The notes under the pieces: model-generated | The model's database searches: none | Seen by the model: only the letters and a program-made list of their open reading frames with translations | Told to the model about the DNA's origin: nothing | Source of the DNA: Labilithrix sp. | Lineage (GTDB): Bacteria; Myxococcota_A; Polyangia; Polyangiales; Polyangiaceae | Assembly (NCBI GenBank): GCA_019637175.1 | Contig: JAHBWD010000034.1 | Coordinates: forward strand, 24,639-88,638 | DNA: 64,000 bases | Reading direction: 5' to 3' | Part shown: positions 21,601 to 28,696 of the stretch, in pieces | Layout of the letters: each line of letters starts with the position of its first letter | Numbering within the stretch: position 1 is the stretch's first letter | Translations under genes and position numbers: made by a program

Positions 21601-23403
21601 TACGGCGACTTCTCGAACCCGACCCACTACTCGCAGCTCGACAACACCGCGAACCTCATCGAGAAGTGCGACCGGGTCAGCGACATCAACGCCTTCAAGC
21701 CCGGCAACTGGGACGAGGCGAAGGACGGCGCTTGGAGCCACATCGTCGACGGCCACATCGTCTCGAACGAAGAAGGCCAGTTCACGCGCTGCTCGCAGCC
21801 GAAGGTCGACTTCGTGCAGTGGGACGCGCTCAAGGACGCCGAAGACAAGACGCACGCGGCCGACGCCAACGGTCGTGTCCGCGTGCCCCACGGCTTCGCG
21901 AGCGACGAGTGGGCGGACCTCGGCAACATCGCCGTCTTCCGTCACGACAACGGCGCCGACCTCTACGAGGTCATGCACTTCTGGATCGCCCAGCAGGAGA
22001 TGACCCACATCTTCACGAACTACCGCCGCGGTCGTCGTGACTTCAACCTGTTCGGCACCTTCCAGCGCACGCTGAGCCGCTACCACGAGAAGATGCGCGA
22101 CTCGGCCAAGGCGATCGGCCTCTACACCACGCTCGCCCGCGACACCGTCGCCGAGTACGGCAGCAGCGGCAACGACCCCGAGGCGTTCGTCGCGGCCGTC
22201 CTCAAGCAGGTCGCCGTCGACAACACCGTCGCGAGCTCGATCGCGTTCGACCACTTCGCCCACGTGTTCTCCCGGCCGCAGCCGGGCGCGCACGGCACGG
22301 GCAGCGCGGGCGACACGGTCCTCCGCTGGCAGGACGACAACGGCAGCACCGGTGGCTTCGCCAGCGGCGGCCGCCCGGTCCTCTCCGTCGCCAACGGCGT
22401 GCAGGGCGGCTTCGGCGTGATCTCGCTGGCCGGCCGGCCGATCGAGAACGCGCTCGCGCGCAACCAGGGTCGCGACTACGACCGCGACTTCACGCAGAAC
22501 GTCGGCTCGTACTACGAGAAGGCCTTCACCGCGATGCTCCTCACCGAGTCCGCGGACAACTTCATCAGCTCGAGCCGCGACGACTTCACCGATCCGCGCT
22601 TCCGCTCGGTGTCGATCGCCGACGTGTTCCCCGACGGCTACCGCCGGTGGATCGCGAACAACCTCACGGGTGACGACAGCATCAAGGGCGTCTTCACGCG
22701 TGGCACGGGCGGCGGCCCCGGCCCCAGCCCGGCCGAGCTCGACACGAAGGGCTACGCGCTCATCGGTCAGACGTCGTGGTGGCCCACCTCGGGCGCCGAG
22801 ACGTGCTTCCCGCAGGGCGAGCGCCTCACCTGCCGTGATCCGTTCTCCGCGACGCCCGGCCCTGGCGGCGGCGTGGGTCCGGTCATCGACCCGCAGATCG
22901 GCTGGGAGCAGCAGAAGTTCGCGCTCATCCAGTCGCTCATGTACCTGCCCGACAACGCGCGCACGAAGTGGCTCGACATGTTCCAGGTCTGGGAGCTCGG
23001 CTGGAACGCCGACCCCGGCTTCGAGAACCGGATCGAGTTCCACAACCCGGACGGCAAGATCTACATCGCGAAGACGTTCGGCACCGAGACGCTGTTCGGC
23101 AAGACGGTCCAGAAGGGCGTCGCCGCTCGCGTCCTCGAGTACGCGAACGAGCTGCTCCAGGCCGGCGTCGTGACCACGCCCATCGTCAAGAACGGCGTGA
23201 CCATCGGCTACCTCCCGACGCTCGACGCGCAGGGCAAGGTCCAGTACCGCTCGAACGGCCAGGCGGTCGCGTCGTGCGAGAACAGCAAGGAGTGCACGAG
23301 GATGAAGAACTACGTCTCCGTGCCGCGCCTCATGCGCGAGGCCATGCTGAAGTTCGGCTGGACCCGCAACGCCGACGAGCTCAAGGGCGTCTACGGCCGC
23401 TGA
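18655..23403 (+). CDS. very large metzincin-like zinc metalloprotease lipoprotein
   Basis: 1582 residues. Signal peptide with lipobox MVGCAA (Cys about 28). The zinc motif HEMGHSFALRH (HExxHxxxxxH; H842, E843, H846, H852) and a Met-turn-like SSTMEYPG (M919) followed by GAYDFGAARMFYG place it with metzincin-type peptidases of the DUF4953/DUF5117-like kind. About 830 residues precede the zinc site and 660 follow it. The long N-terminal part is repeat-free and beta-rich, the C-terminal part helical. Strong ribosome site GGAGG five bases before the ATG. The reading frame is intact throughout. It is probably surface-exposed; the substrate is unknown. Confidence 0.85.
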   Translation: MQSKWLGRIGLSALVMGVVASSGGMVGCAAERDPINRVQLNAIPKSFLVGEKFDDPSDDPEFYSRSMVINVPYGESGAEWGLFTNSINTMAKIKWQIQESMLVGRVSFERLDGTDGQGLAKTANPERDPSKPIAQNDGIVIYQFPIVSQFDIRRDYNPTTGEEANVVVENSTDRPWNEREYVRVDFSRNMVTTAYDFDTLSLLGMYGGVNYSPTQFDIRNPNDADAPVFDLDRGYFDVTNKLFAEPQMIRLPEEWGGDSFPGCFLPNLIAGGTSPVGNCNPNEVTIRHSFKRVTNSDYEPLNWDGFKFETYGAFTTERNGYNRDYGMRDNMWKRYISRYNIWERHHHYTDPANMTGETKCRADADCSGILVEGVSGASHCDLHNQKCTEPYQLRKAKPIVWHYADGSAADYYVETREAGEEWDAAMRGAVASAKYAECKRFGGSDCPEVITGNFAQEEDAMYLVKEVNACRRGEVLAEYKPFADPNHARPEYAKIGVGEGPCESHAQALGEARGYSQAVIDLAKQAPMVILCHSPVLRTDLDVCGKEGTVARLGDLRFHLVTNIAQPQTGSPWGIMTDSNDPLTGEHISASINMWTHVNDLFSRGVIDTLRYIGGELKDEDVTDARYIDQWAAAAKGGNGMFTPIMDDKEIDKRVASAAGTTVEKLRATSATMADPRALGGKEAKLRNALVANLKRVEQTKAAFDAPSANAPVYQARAAMAKGSLLEAEVATPAMQQLASAGFGKIALDSSTKVAATSIFRGLNPALRRGLEHKRELAYAARGACVMNFEATAPLAYIALSDIVQEKFGKFNPSDAPNVQNERADRMKDWLKRRAGYAVIAHEMGHSFALRHNFVSSSDAWNFRPQYWQLRTNDKKVTQTCKADGTSDGKTCVGPRWLDPVTANESKNMITLWTQSSTMEYPGEIAQDLLGLGAYDFGAARMFYGEVATVYTDSRFNNRNAATPAVIAQGHQNQFGGLLGFRYGDFSNPTHYSQLDNTANLIEKCDRVSDINAFKPGNWDEAKDGAWSHIVDGHIVSNEEGQFTRCSQPKVDFVQWDALKDAEDKTHAADANGRVRVPHGFASDEWADLGNIAVFRHDNGADLYEVMHFWIAQQEMTHIFTNYRRGRRDFNLFGTFQRTLSRYHEKMRDSAKAIGLYTTLARDTVAEYGSSGNDPEAFVAAVLKQVAVDNTVASSIAFDHFAHVFSRPQPGAHGTGSAGDTVLRWQDDNGSTGGFASGGRPVLSVANGVQGGFGVISLAGRPIENALARNQGRDYDRDFTQNVGSYYEKAFTAMLLTESADNFISSSRDDFTDPRFRSVSIADVFPDGYRRWIANNLTGDDSIKGVFTRGTGGGPGPSPAELDTKGYALIGQTSWWPTSGAETCFPQGERLTCRDPFSATPGPGGGVGPVIDPQIGWEQQKFALIQSLMYLPDNARTKWLDMFQVWELGWNADPGFENRIEFHNPDGKIYIAKTFGTETLFGKTVQKGVAARVLEYANELLQAGVVTTPIVKNGVTIGYLPTLDAQGKVQYRSNGQAVASCENSKECTRMKNYVSVPRLMREAMLKFGWTRNADELKGVYGR

Positions 23404-23424
23404 GCCGCCCCTGACCGTCACCCG

Positions 23425-23468
23425 CGAACGCCTCGGCTCTCACGAGCCGGGGCGTTCGTGTTTTGTGG
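23425..23468 (+). terminator. rho-independent terminator after the metalloprotease gene
   Basis: A 15-bp stem, CGAACGCCTCGGCTC paired with GAGCCGGGGCGTTCG (one G-U wobble), 4-nt loop TCAC, followed by TGTTTTG. It begins 21 nt after the stop. The convergent SDR gene ends inside it: the SDR stop is in the loop and the left side of its last codons forms the right arm. Confidence 0.85.
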
Positions 23469-24237
23469 CCATGCGCGCGAGGACGCGCCGGAGCACCCAG
23501 GGGGCGTGTCGCGCGCCGGCGGACGCGACGCGCACGAAGCGGCTCGTCTCCACGACGGGCGAGCCGCGGAGCGCCGCGCGGAGCGTGATGCGCGCGACGT
23601 CGTCCGCCGACTGCGACTTCGGATCGGGCGCGTCGTATCCGACGACGCCCTCCGCCCGAGCGGCGTTCGCACGGAAGGGCGTGTCGACGGGGCCCGGCCG
23701 TATCACGACGACGCGGACACCGACCTCGGCGAGCTCGGAGCGCATCGACATCGAGATCGCCTCGAGCGCGAACTTGGTCGCGGCGTACGCGGCGTAGCGC
23801 GGCGCGGCGACGATCCCGGCCACCGACGACATCATGACGACGGTGCCCCGCGACCGCTCGAGGTGCGGCGCGGCGAGCTGCACGAGGCGGAGCGGCGCGA
23901 TGACGTTGAGCTCGAAGAGCCTGCGGAGCTCGTCGAGATCGACCTTCAGCGCCGGCGCGTAGAAGCCGCGGCCGGCGTTGTTGACGAGAACGTCGATCGA
24001 GCCGCCTTCGGAGGCGGCGCGGTCGACGAGCGCGCGGCGATGGGCTTCGTCGGTGACGTCGCCCGACACGACGATCGCGCGCGCGCCTCGCGCCTCGACC
24101 TCGCGCGCGACGCCGGCGAGCGCGCTCTCGCCGCGCGCCGAGAGCACGAGCGTCGGCTTGGACGGCTCGTCGGCCCACGCGAGAGCGAGCGCGCGACCGA
24201 TGCCCGTCGAGGCGCCGGTGATGACGACCGTCGTCAT
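23440..24237 (-). CDS. SDR-family oxidoreductase
   Basis: 265 residues from the ATG at 24237, which overlaps the DUF1801 stop by 4 nt. Classical SDR: cofactor loop TGASTGIGRA, NNAG, Ser in MMSSVAG, YAAYAATKFALEA with the YxxxK pair, and RPGPVDTPF. The open frame extends upstream but only as read-through of the neighbour. The C-terminus extends about 50 residues beyond the core, with RHAPWVLRRVLARMATKHERPGS-type basic character (a possible amphipathic helix), typical of DltE/YqjQ-like SDRs. Substrate unknown. Last of a three-gene operon (FHA, DUF1801, SDR). Confidence 0.85.
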   Translation of the reverse strand: MTTVVITGASTGIGRALALAWADEPSKPTLVLSARGESALAGVAREVEARGARAIVVSGDVTDEAHRRALVDRAASEGGSIDVLVNNAGRGFYAPALKVDLDELRRLFELNVIAPLRLVQLAAPHLERSRGTVVMMSSVAGIVAAPRYAAYAATKFALEAISMSMRSELAEVGVRVVVIRPGPVDTPFRANAARAEGVVGYDAPDPKSQSADDVARITLRAALRGSPVVETSRFVRVASAGARHAPWVLRRVLARMATKHERPGS

Positions 24238-24731
24238 CCGGCCTTCTTCTTCGGGGTCTTCTTCTTCGCCGCCGTCTTCTTCGGCTTGGCCTTGGCCGCC
24301 TTCTTCTTGGAGGCGCTCATGTCGAGGACGGCGTACGCCGGCCGCGCGGTCTCGCGGAGGAGCTTCGTGAGGATCGCGAGCGGCAGATCGGCGGCCGACT
24401 TGAACCGGACGCAGCTCTTGCCGATCGAGGCCTTGGGGAGCTGCGACGCGTAGCGTTCGGCGACGTAGCCCCGCTCGTCGGCGGCGCACGCGTAGAGCGA
24501 GATGTAGCTCGCGTTGCTCGCAAGGCCGATACGGAACCACTCGCCCTCGCGGCCCGTGGCGTATTTGTAGCGGTACGTGCCGTAGCCGATCATGCCGCTG
24601 CGGATGTGCGGCTCGAGCCTCGGGCAGGTCTTGGTGATGAGCGCGTGGAGGCGCGCGATCTCCGAGCGCCGCGGCTCGGCGAGCGCGGCGATGTACTCAG
24701 CAGGCGTCGTGACCTTCAGCTGACCCTTCAT
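24234..24731 (-). CDS. DUF1801 (YdhG-like) protein with histone-H1-like basic tail
   Basis: 165 residues. Residues 1-125 match the DUF1801/YdhG fold (helical start, then RSGMIGYGTYRYKYATG and WFRIGLASNASYISLYACA). Residues about 140-165 are almost only Lys, Ala and Pro, as in histone H1 C-terminal tails, which suggests nucleic-acid contact. Overlaps the SDR start by 4 nt; 19 nt after the FHA gene. DUF1801 has no settled biochemical role. The tail is an addition to the usual 120-130-residue family length. Confidence 0.82.
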   Translation of the reverse strand: MKGQLKVTTPAEYIAALAEPRRSEIARLHALITKTCPRLEPHIRSGMIGYGTYRYKYATGREGEWFRIGLASNASYISLYACAADERGYVAERYASQLPKASIGKSCVRFKSAADLPLAILTKLLRETARPAYAVLDMSASKKKAAKAKPKKTAAKKKTPKKKAG

Positions 24732-24750
24732 GGGTCGCGAGTCTAGAAGA

Positions 24751-25722
24751 TCACTCGGGGCGGAGGTACGCGCCTTTGATGAGCTTCAGGATGAACTGGA
24801 CGGTGTCGAGATCCGTCGAGAGGCTCTTGTTCAGCACCGTCTCGAGGTGACCGTAGTTGTGCGCGAGCTGCAGGATGTCGAGCTCTTCGGGCTTGAGGTC
24901 GCGGAGCGGCGGGATGACCGGCTGCGACAGCACGAGGCGGGTGTTGAGATCGGGCAGCTCGTTGCGGATCTCGTTGAACTCGTCGAGCTGGCGAAGGCCC
25001 TCCATGAGGACCTCCTGCACGCTGAGGTTCATCTCGTTCGGGAACTCGCGCTCGTCGGGCGGATCGAGGTCGAAGAGGCCCTTTTGCCAGGTGAGCATCC
25101 GGAAGATGCTCTTCATCGGCGGCACGTCGTCGAGGTCGTTGATCGACGCGTAGTAGATCACGCCCTTGCGCATGTAGATCTTGCCGATGTCGTCGCTCTC
25201 CGTGCGGATGACGAGGACGCCGCTCTTCTTCGACGTCGCGAAGAGCTGCAAGAGGTCGGGGAGCGGAACCTCCTCGATGCTGCCGCTCATCGTGCGCGCC
25301 TGCGTCGTGCGACGCGCCGCCGCGACGTTCTCGAGATCGCGCTTCGCGTCGGTGCTGTCAGCGCGCGAGCCCTCGCCGGCGATGACCTTGAGGATGCTCG
25401 TGCCGATGAGGACGCGGTCGCCCTCCTTCAGACGCGCTCGCTTGATTTTTTCGCCGTTGACGAACGTGCCGTTCGTGGAGCCGAGATCTTCGATCCAGAT
25501 CTGGTCCTGCTGCATCGTGATGCGAGCGTGCTTGCGGCTGACCATGTCCTCGACGAGGACCATGTCGAGATCGCTCGAGCGGCCGACGATGATCGGCTTG
25601 TCGTTGACGATCGGAAATTCGCCGCCCTGGTACTTGCCGCTGATGAAGCGCAAGACGTACGAGCGCCCTTGTCCTGGGCGCATCGACGGGACTGGGGATG
25701 CCTTCTGGGCAGGGTCTTGCAT
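24751..25722 (-). CDS. FHA domain plus DUF4388-like (PATAN) signalling protein
   Basis: 323 residues from the ATG at 25722. A TTG at 25821 would add 33 residues but would abut the divergent kdd start, so the ATG is preferred; no clear Shine-Dalgarno decides it. An N-terminal segment with several Pro and Arg (1-20) precedes an FHA domain (about 25-115; PIIVGRSSDLDM, SRKHARI, STNGTFVNG). The second half begins SGSIEEVPLPDLLQLFATSKKSGVL, the start of a DUF4388 domain, and continues to a helical end. FHA binds phosphothreonine; DUF4388 is common in Myxococcota signalling proteins and lacks a known activity. First of a three-gene operon. Confidence 0.82.
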   Translation of the reverse strand: MQDPAQKASPVPSMRPGQGRSYVLRFISGKYQGGEFPIVNDKPIIVGRSSDLDMVLVEDMVSRKHARITMQQDQIWIEDLGSTNGTFVNGEKIKRARLKEGDRVLIGTSILKVIAGEGSRADSTDAKRDLENVAAARRTTQARTMSGSIEEVPLPDLLQLFATSKKSGVLVIRTESDDIGKIYMRKGVIYYASINDLDDVPPMKSIFRMLTWQKGLFDLDPPDEREFPNEMNLSVQEVLMEGLRQLDEFNEIRNELPDLNTRLVLSQPVIPPLRDLKPEELDILQLAHNYGHLETVLNKSLSTDLDTVQFILKLIKGAYLRPE

Positions 25723-25823
25723 CAGCTTGAGGCCCGACAAGGGCTTACCACGAGGCGTGAGCCGCCGGATTCGCGGGATCTTTCGCTCAAATCCGTAGGA
25801 AAGACTATCGAGCCCACCCAAAG

Positions 25824-26954
25824 ATGGTCAAGTCGCGGTATGTGATGCCGCGACCGATGGGTACTTCTGCCGATTTCCAAGCACTACCGCGAAGGTCCGT
25901 GATCGAGGGGGGAGACCCGTTCGGAACGCACCGGGCCCTCGAGCCCCGGGGGGCGCTCCCCCAGCCCGCGTGGCGGCTGGACCACGATTTCTCCAGGATC
26001 TTCGCGGGGGAGCTCCTCCTGGCGGTCGATACGCTGAACGTCGACGCGGCCAGCTTCCGCCAGATGGAAGAGGAGGGGGCGAAGTCGGGGGAGGCGCCGG
26101 AGCAAGCTGTGCCGCGGCTCGTGCTCGAGACGGTCGGCAAGCGCGGCAAGCAGCACAACCCGGTGACCGGCTCCGGCGGAATGCTCCTCGGGCGCGTCCT
26201 TCAGGTCGCTCCCGATCGCGCCGACGCGGCGGCGCTCCAGCCCGGCGATCGGATCGCGACGCTCGTCTCCCTGTCGCTCACGCCGCTTCGCGTCGACCGC
26301 GTGCGCGCGGTGCGCGTCGCGAGCGCGCAGCTCGACGTCGAGGGTGAGGCGGTGCTCTTCGCGTCCGGCGGCTACGCGAGGATGCCAGGCGACATGCCCG
26401 AGCGGCTCGCGCTCGCCGTCCTCGACGTCGCCGGCGCCGCGCCTCAGGTGGCGCGCCTCGTGAAGCCCGGCGCGAGCGTCTGCATCCTCGGCGCCGGCGG
26501 CAAGAGCGGCATCTTGTGCGCCGCCGAAGCGCGCCGCAGCGGCGGCCCTTCGGCGCGCGTCATCGGGGTGGAGAGCCACGCGCCGTACGCCGACGAGCTC
26601 CGCGCGCTCGGGCTCTGCGACGAGGTGCTCTCGCTCGACGCGCGCGATCCCGTCGGCGTTCGCCGCGCCGTGCTCGCGGCGAACGGCGGCCGCGAGGTCG
26701 ATCTGAGCTTGTCGTGCGTGAACGGTGCCGACGCCGAGATGAGCGCGATCATGGTCACGCGCGATCGCGGCGTCGCGTACTTCTTCGCGATGTCGACGAG
26801 CTTCACGAAGGCGGCGCTCGGCGCCGAGGGCGTCTCGAAGGACGTCGATCTCGTGATCGGCAACGGCTACGCGCAGGGTCACGCCGAGCACTCGCTGGCG
26901 ATGATGCGCGAGCTCCCCCAGGTGCGGCAGCTCTTCGAAAAACGATACGCCTGA
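25824..26954 (+). CDS. kdd: L-erythro-3,5-diaminohexanoate dehydrogenase
   Basis: 376 residues. It shows the Kdd signature closely: DPFGTHRALEP, LPQPAW, the NPVTGSGGMLLG loop, GDRIATLVSLSLTPL, DVAGAAPQVARLVKPG, a dinucleotide fold (CILGAGGKSGIL) and the C-terminal SFTKAALGAEGVSKDVDL. The family oxidises 3,5-diaminohexanoate to 5-amino-3-oxohexanoate in lysine (beta-lysine) fermentation of clostridia and fusobacteria. None of the partners (kamA, kamDE, kce, kal) lies in the window, so the role in this organism may be incomplete or relocated. Starts 102 nt from the divergent FHA gene; the TTG or ATG of fhs follows after 16 or 55 nt. An ATG at 25845 is an alternative start. Confidence 0.88.
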   Translation: MVKSRYVMPRPMGTSADFQALPRRSVIEGGDPFGTHRALEPRGALPQPAWRLDHDFSRIFAGELLLAVDTLNVDAASFRQMEEEGAKSGEAPEQAVPRLVLETVGKRGKQHNPVTGSGGMLLGRVLQVAPDRADAAALQPGDRIATLVSLSLTPLRVDRVRAVRVASAQLDVEGEAVLFASGGYARMPGDMPERLALAVLDVAGAAPQVARLVKPGASVCILGAGGKSGILCAAEARRSGGPSARVIGVESHAPYADELRALGLCDEVLSLDARDPVGVRRAVLAANGGREVDLSLSCVNGADAEMSAIMVTRDRGVAYFFAMSTSFTKAALGAEGVSKDVDLVIGNGYAQGHAEHSLAMMRELPQVRQLFEKRYA

Positions 26955-27009
26955 GGACGCGCGCGGAGCCTTGACGGACCGCCCCAACGGCGGTTTGCTC
27001 CCCGCCCTC

Positions 27010-28683
27010 ATGGACTACGCCCCGCGCCCGATCGCCGAAGTCGCCGCTGATCTCGGACTCTCGACCGACGACTACGTCGTCTACGGAAGAGGAAAAGCGA
27101 AGCTCGATCTCGGCCTCCTGGGGCGGCCCGCGCGCGGCAAGGGGCGCCTCGTCCTCGTGACGGCGATCAACCCGACGCCCGCGGGCGAGGGCAAGACGAC
27201 GACCTCGATCAGCCTCGCGATGGGCATGCGCCGCCTCGGCAAGAACGCGGTGCTCGCGCTGCGCGAGCCGTCGCTCGGGCCCGTGTTCGGCGTGAAGGGC
27301 GGCGGCACCGGCGGCGGCAAGGCCTCGCTCACGCCGGCCGAAGACATCAACCTCCACTTCACGGGCGACATCCACGCGATCACGACGGCGCACAACCTGC
27401 TCTCCGCGCTCGTCGACAACGCGATCTACTTCGGCGACGTGATCCCCGAGAAGGGCGAGCTCGACGCGCGACAGATCACCTGGGGCCGCTCGCTCGACAT
27501 GAACGATCGCTTCCTCCGCCGCTGCATCGTCGGCCTCGGCGGCAAGGCGAGCGGAACGCCGCGCGAGGAGCGCTTCGACATCACCGCCGCGAGCGAGATC
27601 ATGGCGATCATGGCGCTCGCCGCCGATCACGCGGATCTCGAGAAGCGCCTCGCGCGGATCGTCGTCGGCCAGACGTACGAGGGCAAGGCCGTGACCGCGG
27701 GCGATCTCCAGGCCGCGAGCGCGATGACCGCGGTGCTCCGCGACGCGCTCGAGCCGAACCTCGTGCAGACGGAAGAGGGCGGACCGGCGATCGTGCACTG
27801 CGGCCCGTTCGGCAACATCGCCCACGGCTGCAATAGCGTCATCGCCACGCGCCTCGCGATGAGCCTCGGCGACTACGCGATCACCGAGGCCGGCTTCGGC
27901 TTCGATCTCGGCGGCGAGAAGTTCCTCGACATCAAGTGCCGCCTCGCCGGCGTGTGGCCGCGCGCGGTGGTGCTCGTCGCGACGCTCCGCGCGCTCAAGA
28001 TGCACGGCGGCGCGCCCGTGAAGACGTGCGGCGAGCCCGACGCCGATCGGCTCGCGAAGGGCATCGAGCACCTCGAGAAGCACCTCGAGACCGCGAAGGC
28101 GTACGGGCTCAAGCCGGTCGTCGCGATCAACGTCTTCCCCAACGACACCGCCGCCGAGCTCGCGATCGTCGAGAAGGCCGTGGAGAAGCTCGGCGCTCGC
28201 TTCGCGAGATCCGAAGGCTTCGGGCGCGGCGGCGAGGGCGCGCTCGATCTCGCGCGCGTCGTCGCCGAGGTCGTCGACGCGACCGACGCGTCTCCGCCTC
28301 CGGCGCAGTACGTCTACGACGACGCCGACGCGCCGCACGAGAAGATCCGCAAGATCGCGCGCACGGTTTACGGCGCCAAAGACGTCGTGTTCACCGCGGC
28401 CGCCGAGAAGAACCTCTCCCGCATCAAGGAGCTCGGCTACGAGAAGCTCCCGATCTGCATGGCGAAGACGCAGATGTCGCTCACCGACGATCCGACGATC
28501 TACGGCCGCCCGCGAGACTTCACGATCACGGTGCGCGAGGTGCGCCTCTCGGCCGGCGCCGGGTTCCTCGTCCCGCTCACCGGCGAGATGATGACGATGC
28601 CGGGCCTGCCGAAGGTCCCCGCGTCGCGCGGCATCAAGCTCCTGCCGAACGGCAAGATCAAGGGGCTCATGCAGAACGATTAG
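27010..28683 (+). CDS. fhs: formate-tetrahydrofolate ligase
   Basis: 557 residues from the ATG at 27010, matching the family length. A TTG at 26971 would add 13 residues; neither start has a convincing ribosome site. The P-loop ITPTPAGEGKTTTS-type motif is here AINPTPAGEGKTTTS, then LREPSLGPVFGVKGGGTGGG, the EDINLHFTGD segment and the C-terminal GEMMTMPGLPK. It uses ATP to join formate to tetrahydrofolate for one-carbon supply. It follows kdd on the same strand, so the pair is likely cotranscribed. No other folate gene is adjacent. Confidence 0.95.
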   Translation: MDYAPRPIAEVAADLGLSTDDYVVYGRGKAKLDLGLLGRPARGKGRLVLVTAINPTPAGEGKTTTSISLAMGMRRLGKNAVLALREPSLGPVFGVKGGGTGGGKASLTPAEDINLHFTGDIHAITTAHNLLSALVDNAIYFGDVIPEKGELDARQITWGRSLDMNDRFLRRCIVGLGGKASGTPREERFDITAASEIMAIMALAADHADLEKRLARIVVGQTYEGKAVTAGDLQAASAMTAVLRDALEPNLVQTEEGGPAIVHCGPFGNIAHGCNSVIATRLAMSLGDYAITEAGFGFDLGGEKFLDIKCRLAGVWPRAVVLVATLRALKMHGGAPVKTCGEPDADRLAKGIEHLEKHLETAKAYGLKPVVAINVFPNDTAAELAIVEKAVEKLGARFARSEGFGRGGEGALDLARVVAEVVDATDASPPPAQYVYDDADAPHEKIRKIARTVYGAKDVVFTAAAEKNLSRIKELGYEKLPICMAKTQMSLTDDPTIYGRPRDFTITVREVRLSAGAGFLVPLTGEMMTMPGLPKVPASRGIKLLPNGKIKGLMQND

Positions 28684-28696
28684 GAGAGCGTGTCGG

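Noticed and set aside
18688..23421. 1577-residue open frame on the minus strand
   Set aside because: It mirrors the metalloprotease gene. Its product is an Arg/Ala/Val/Leu-rich string without family motifs, as expected for a codon-biased antisense frame in high-GC DNA.
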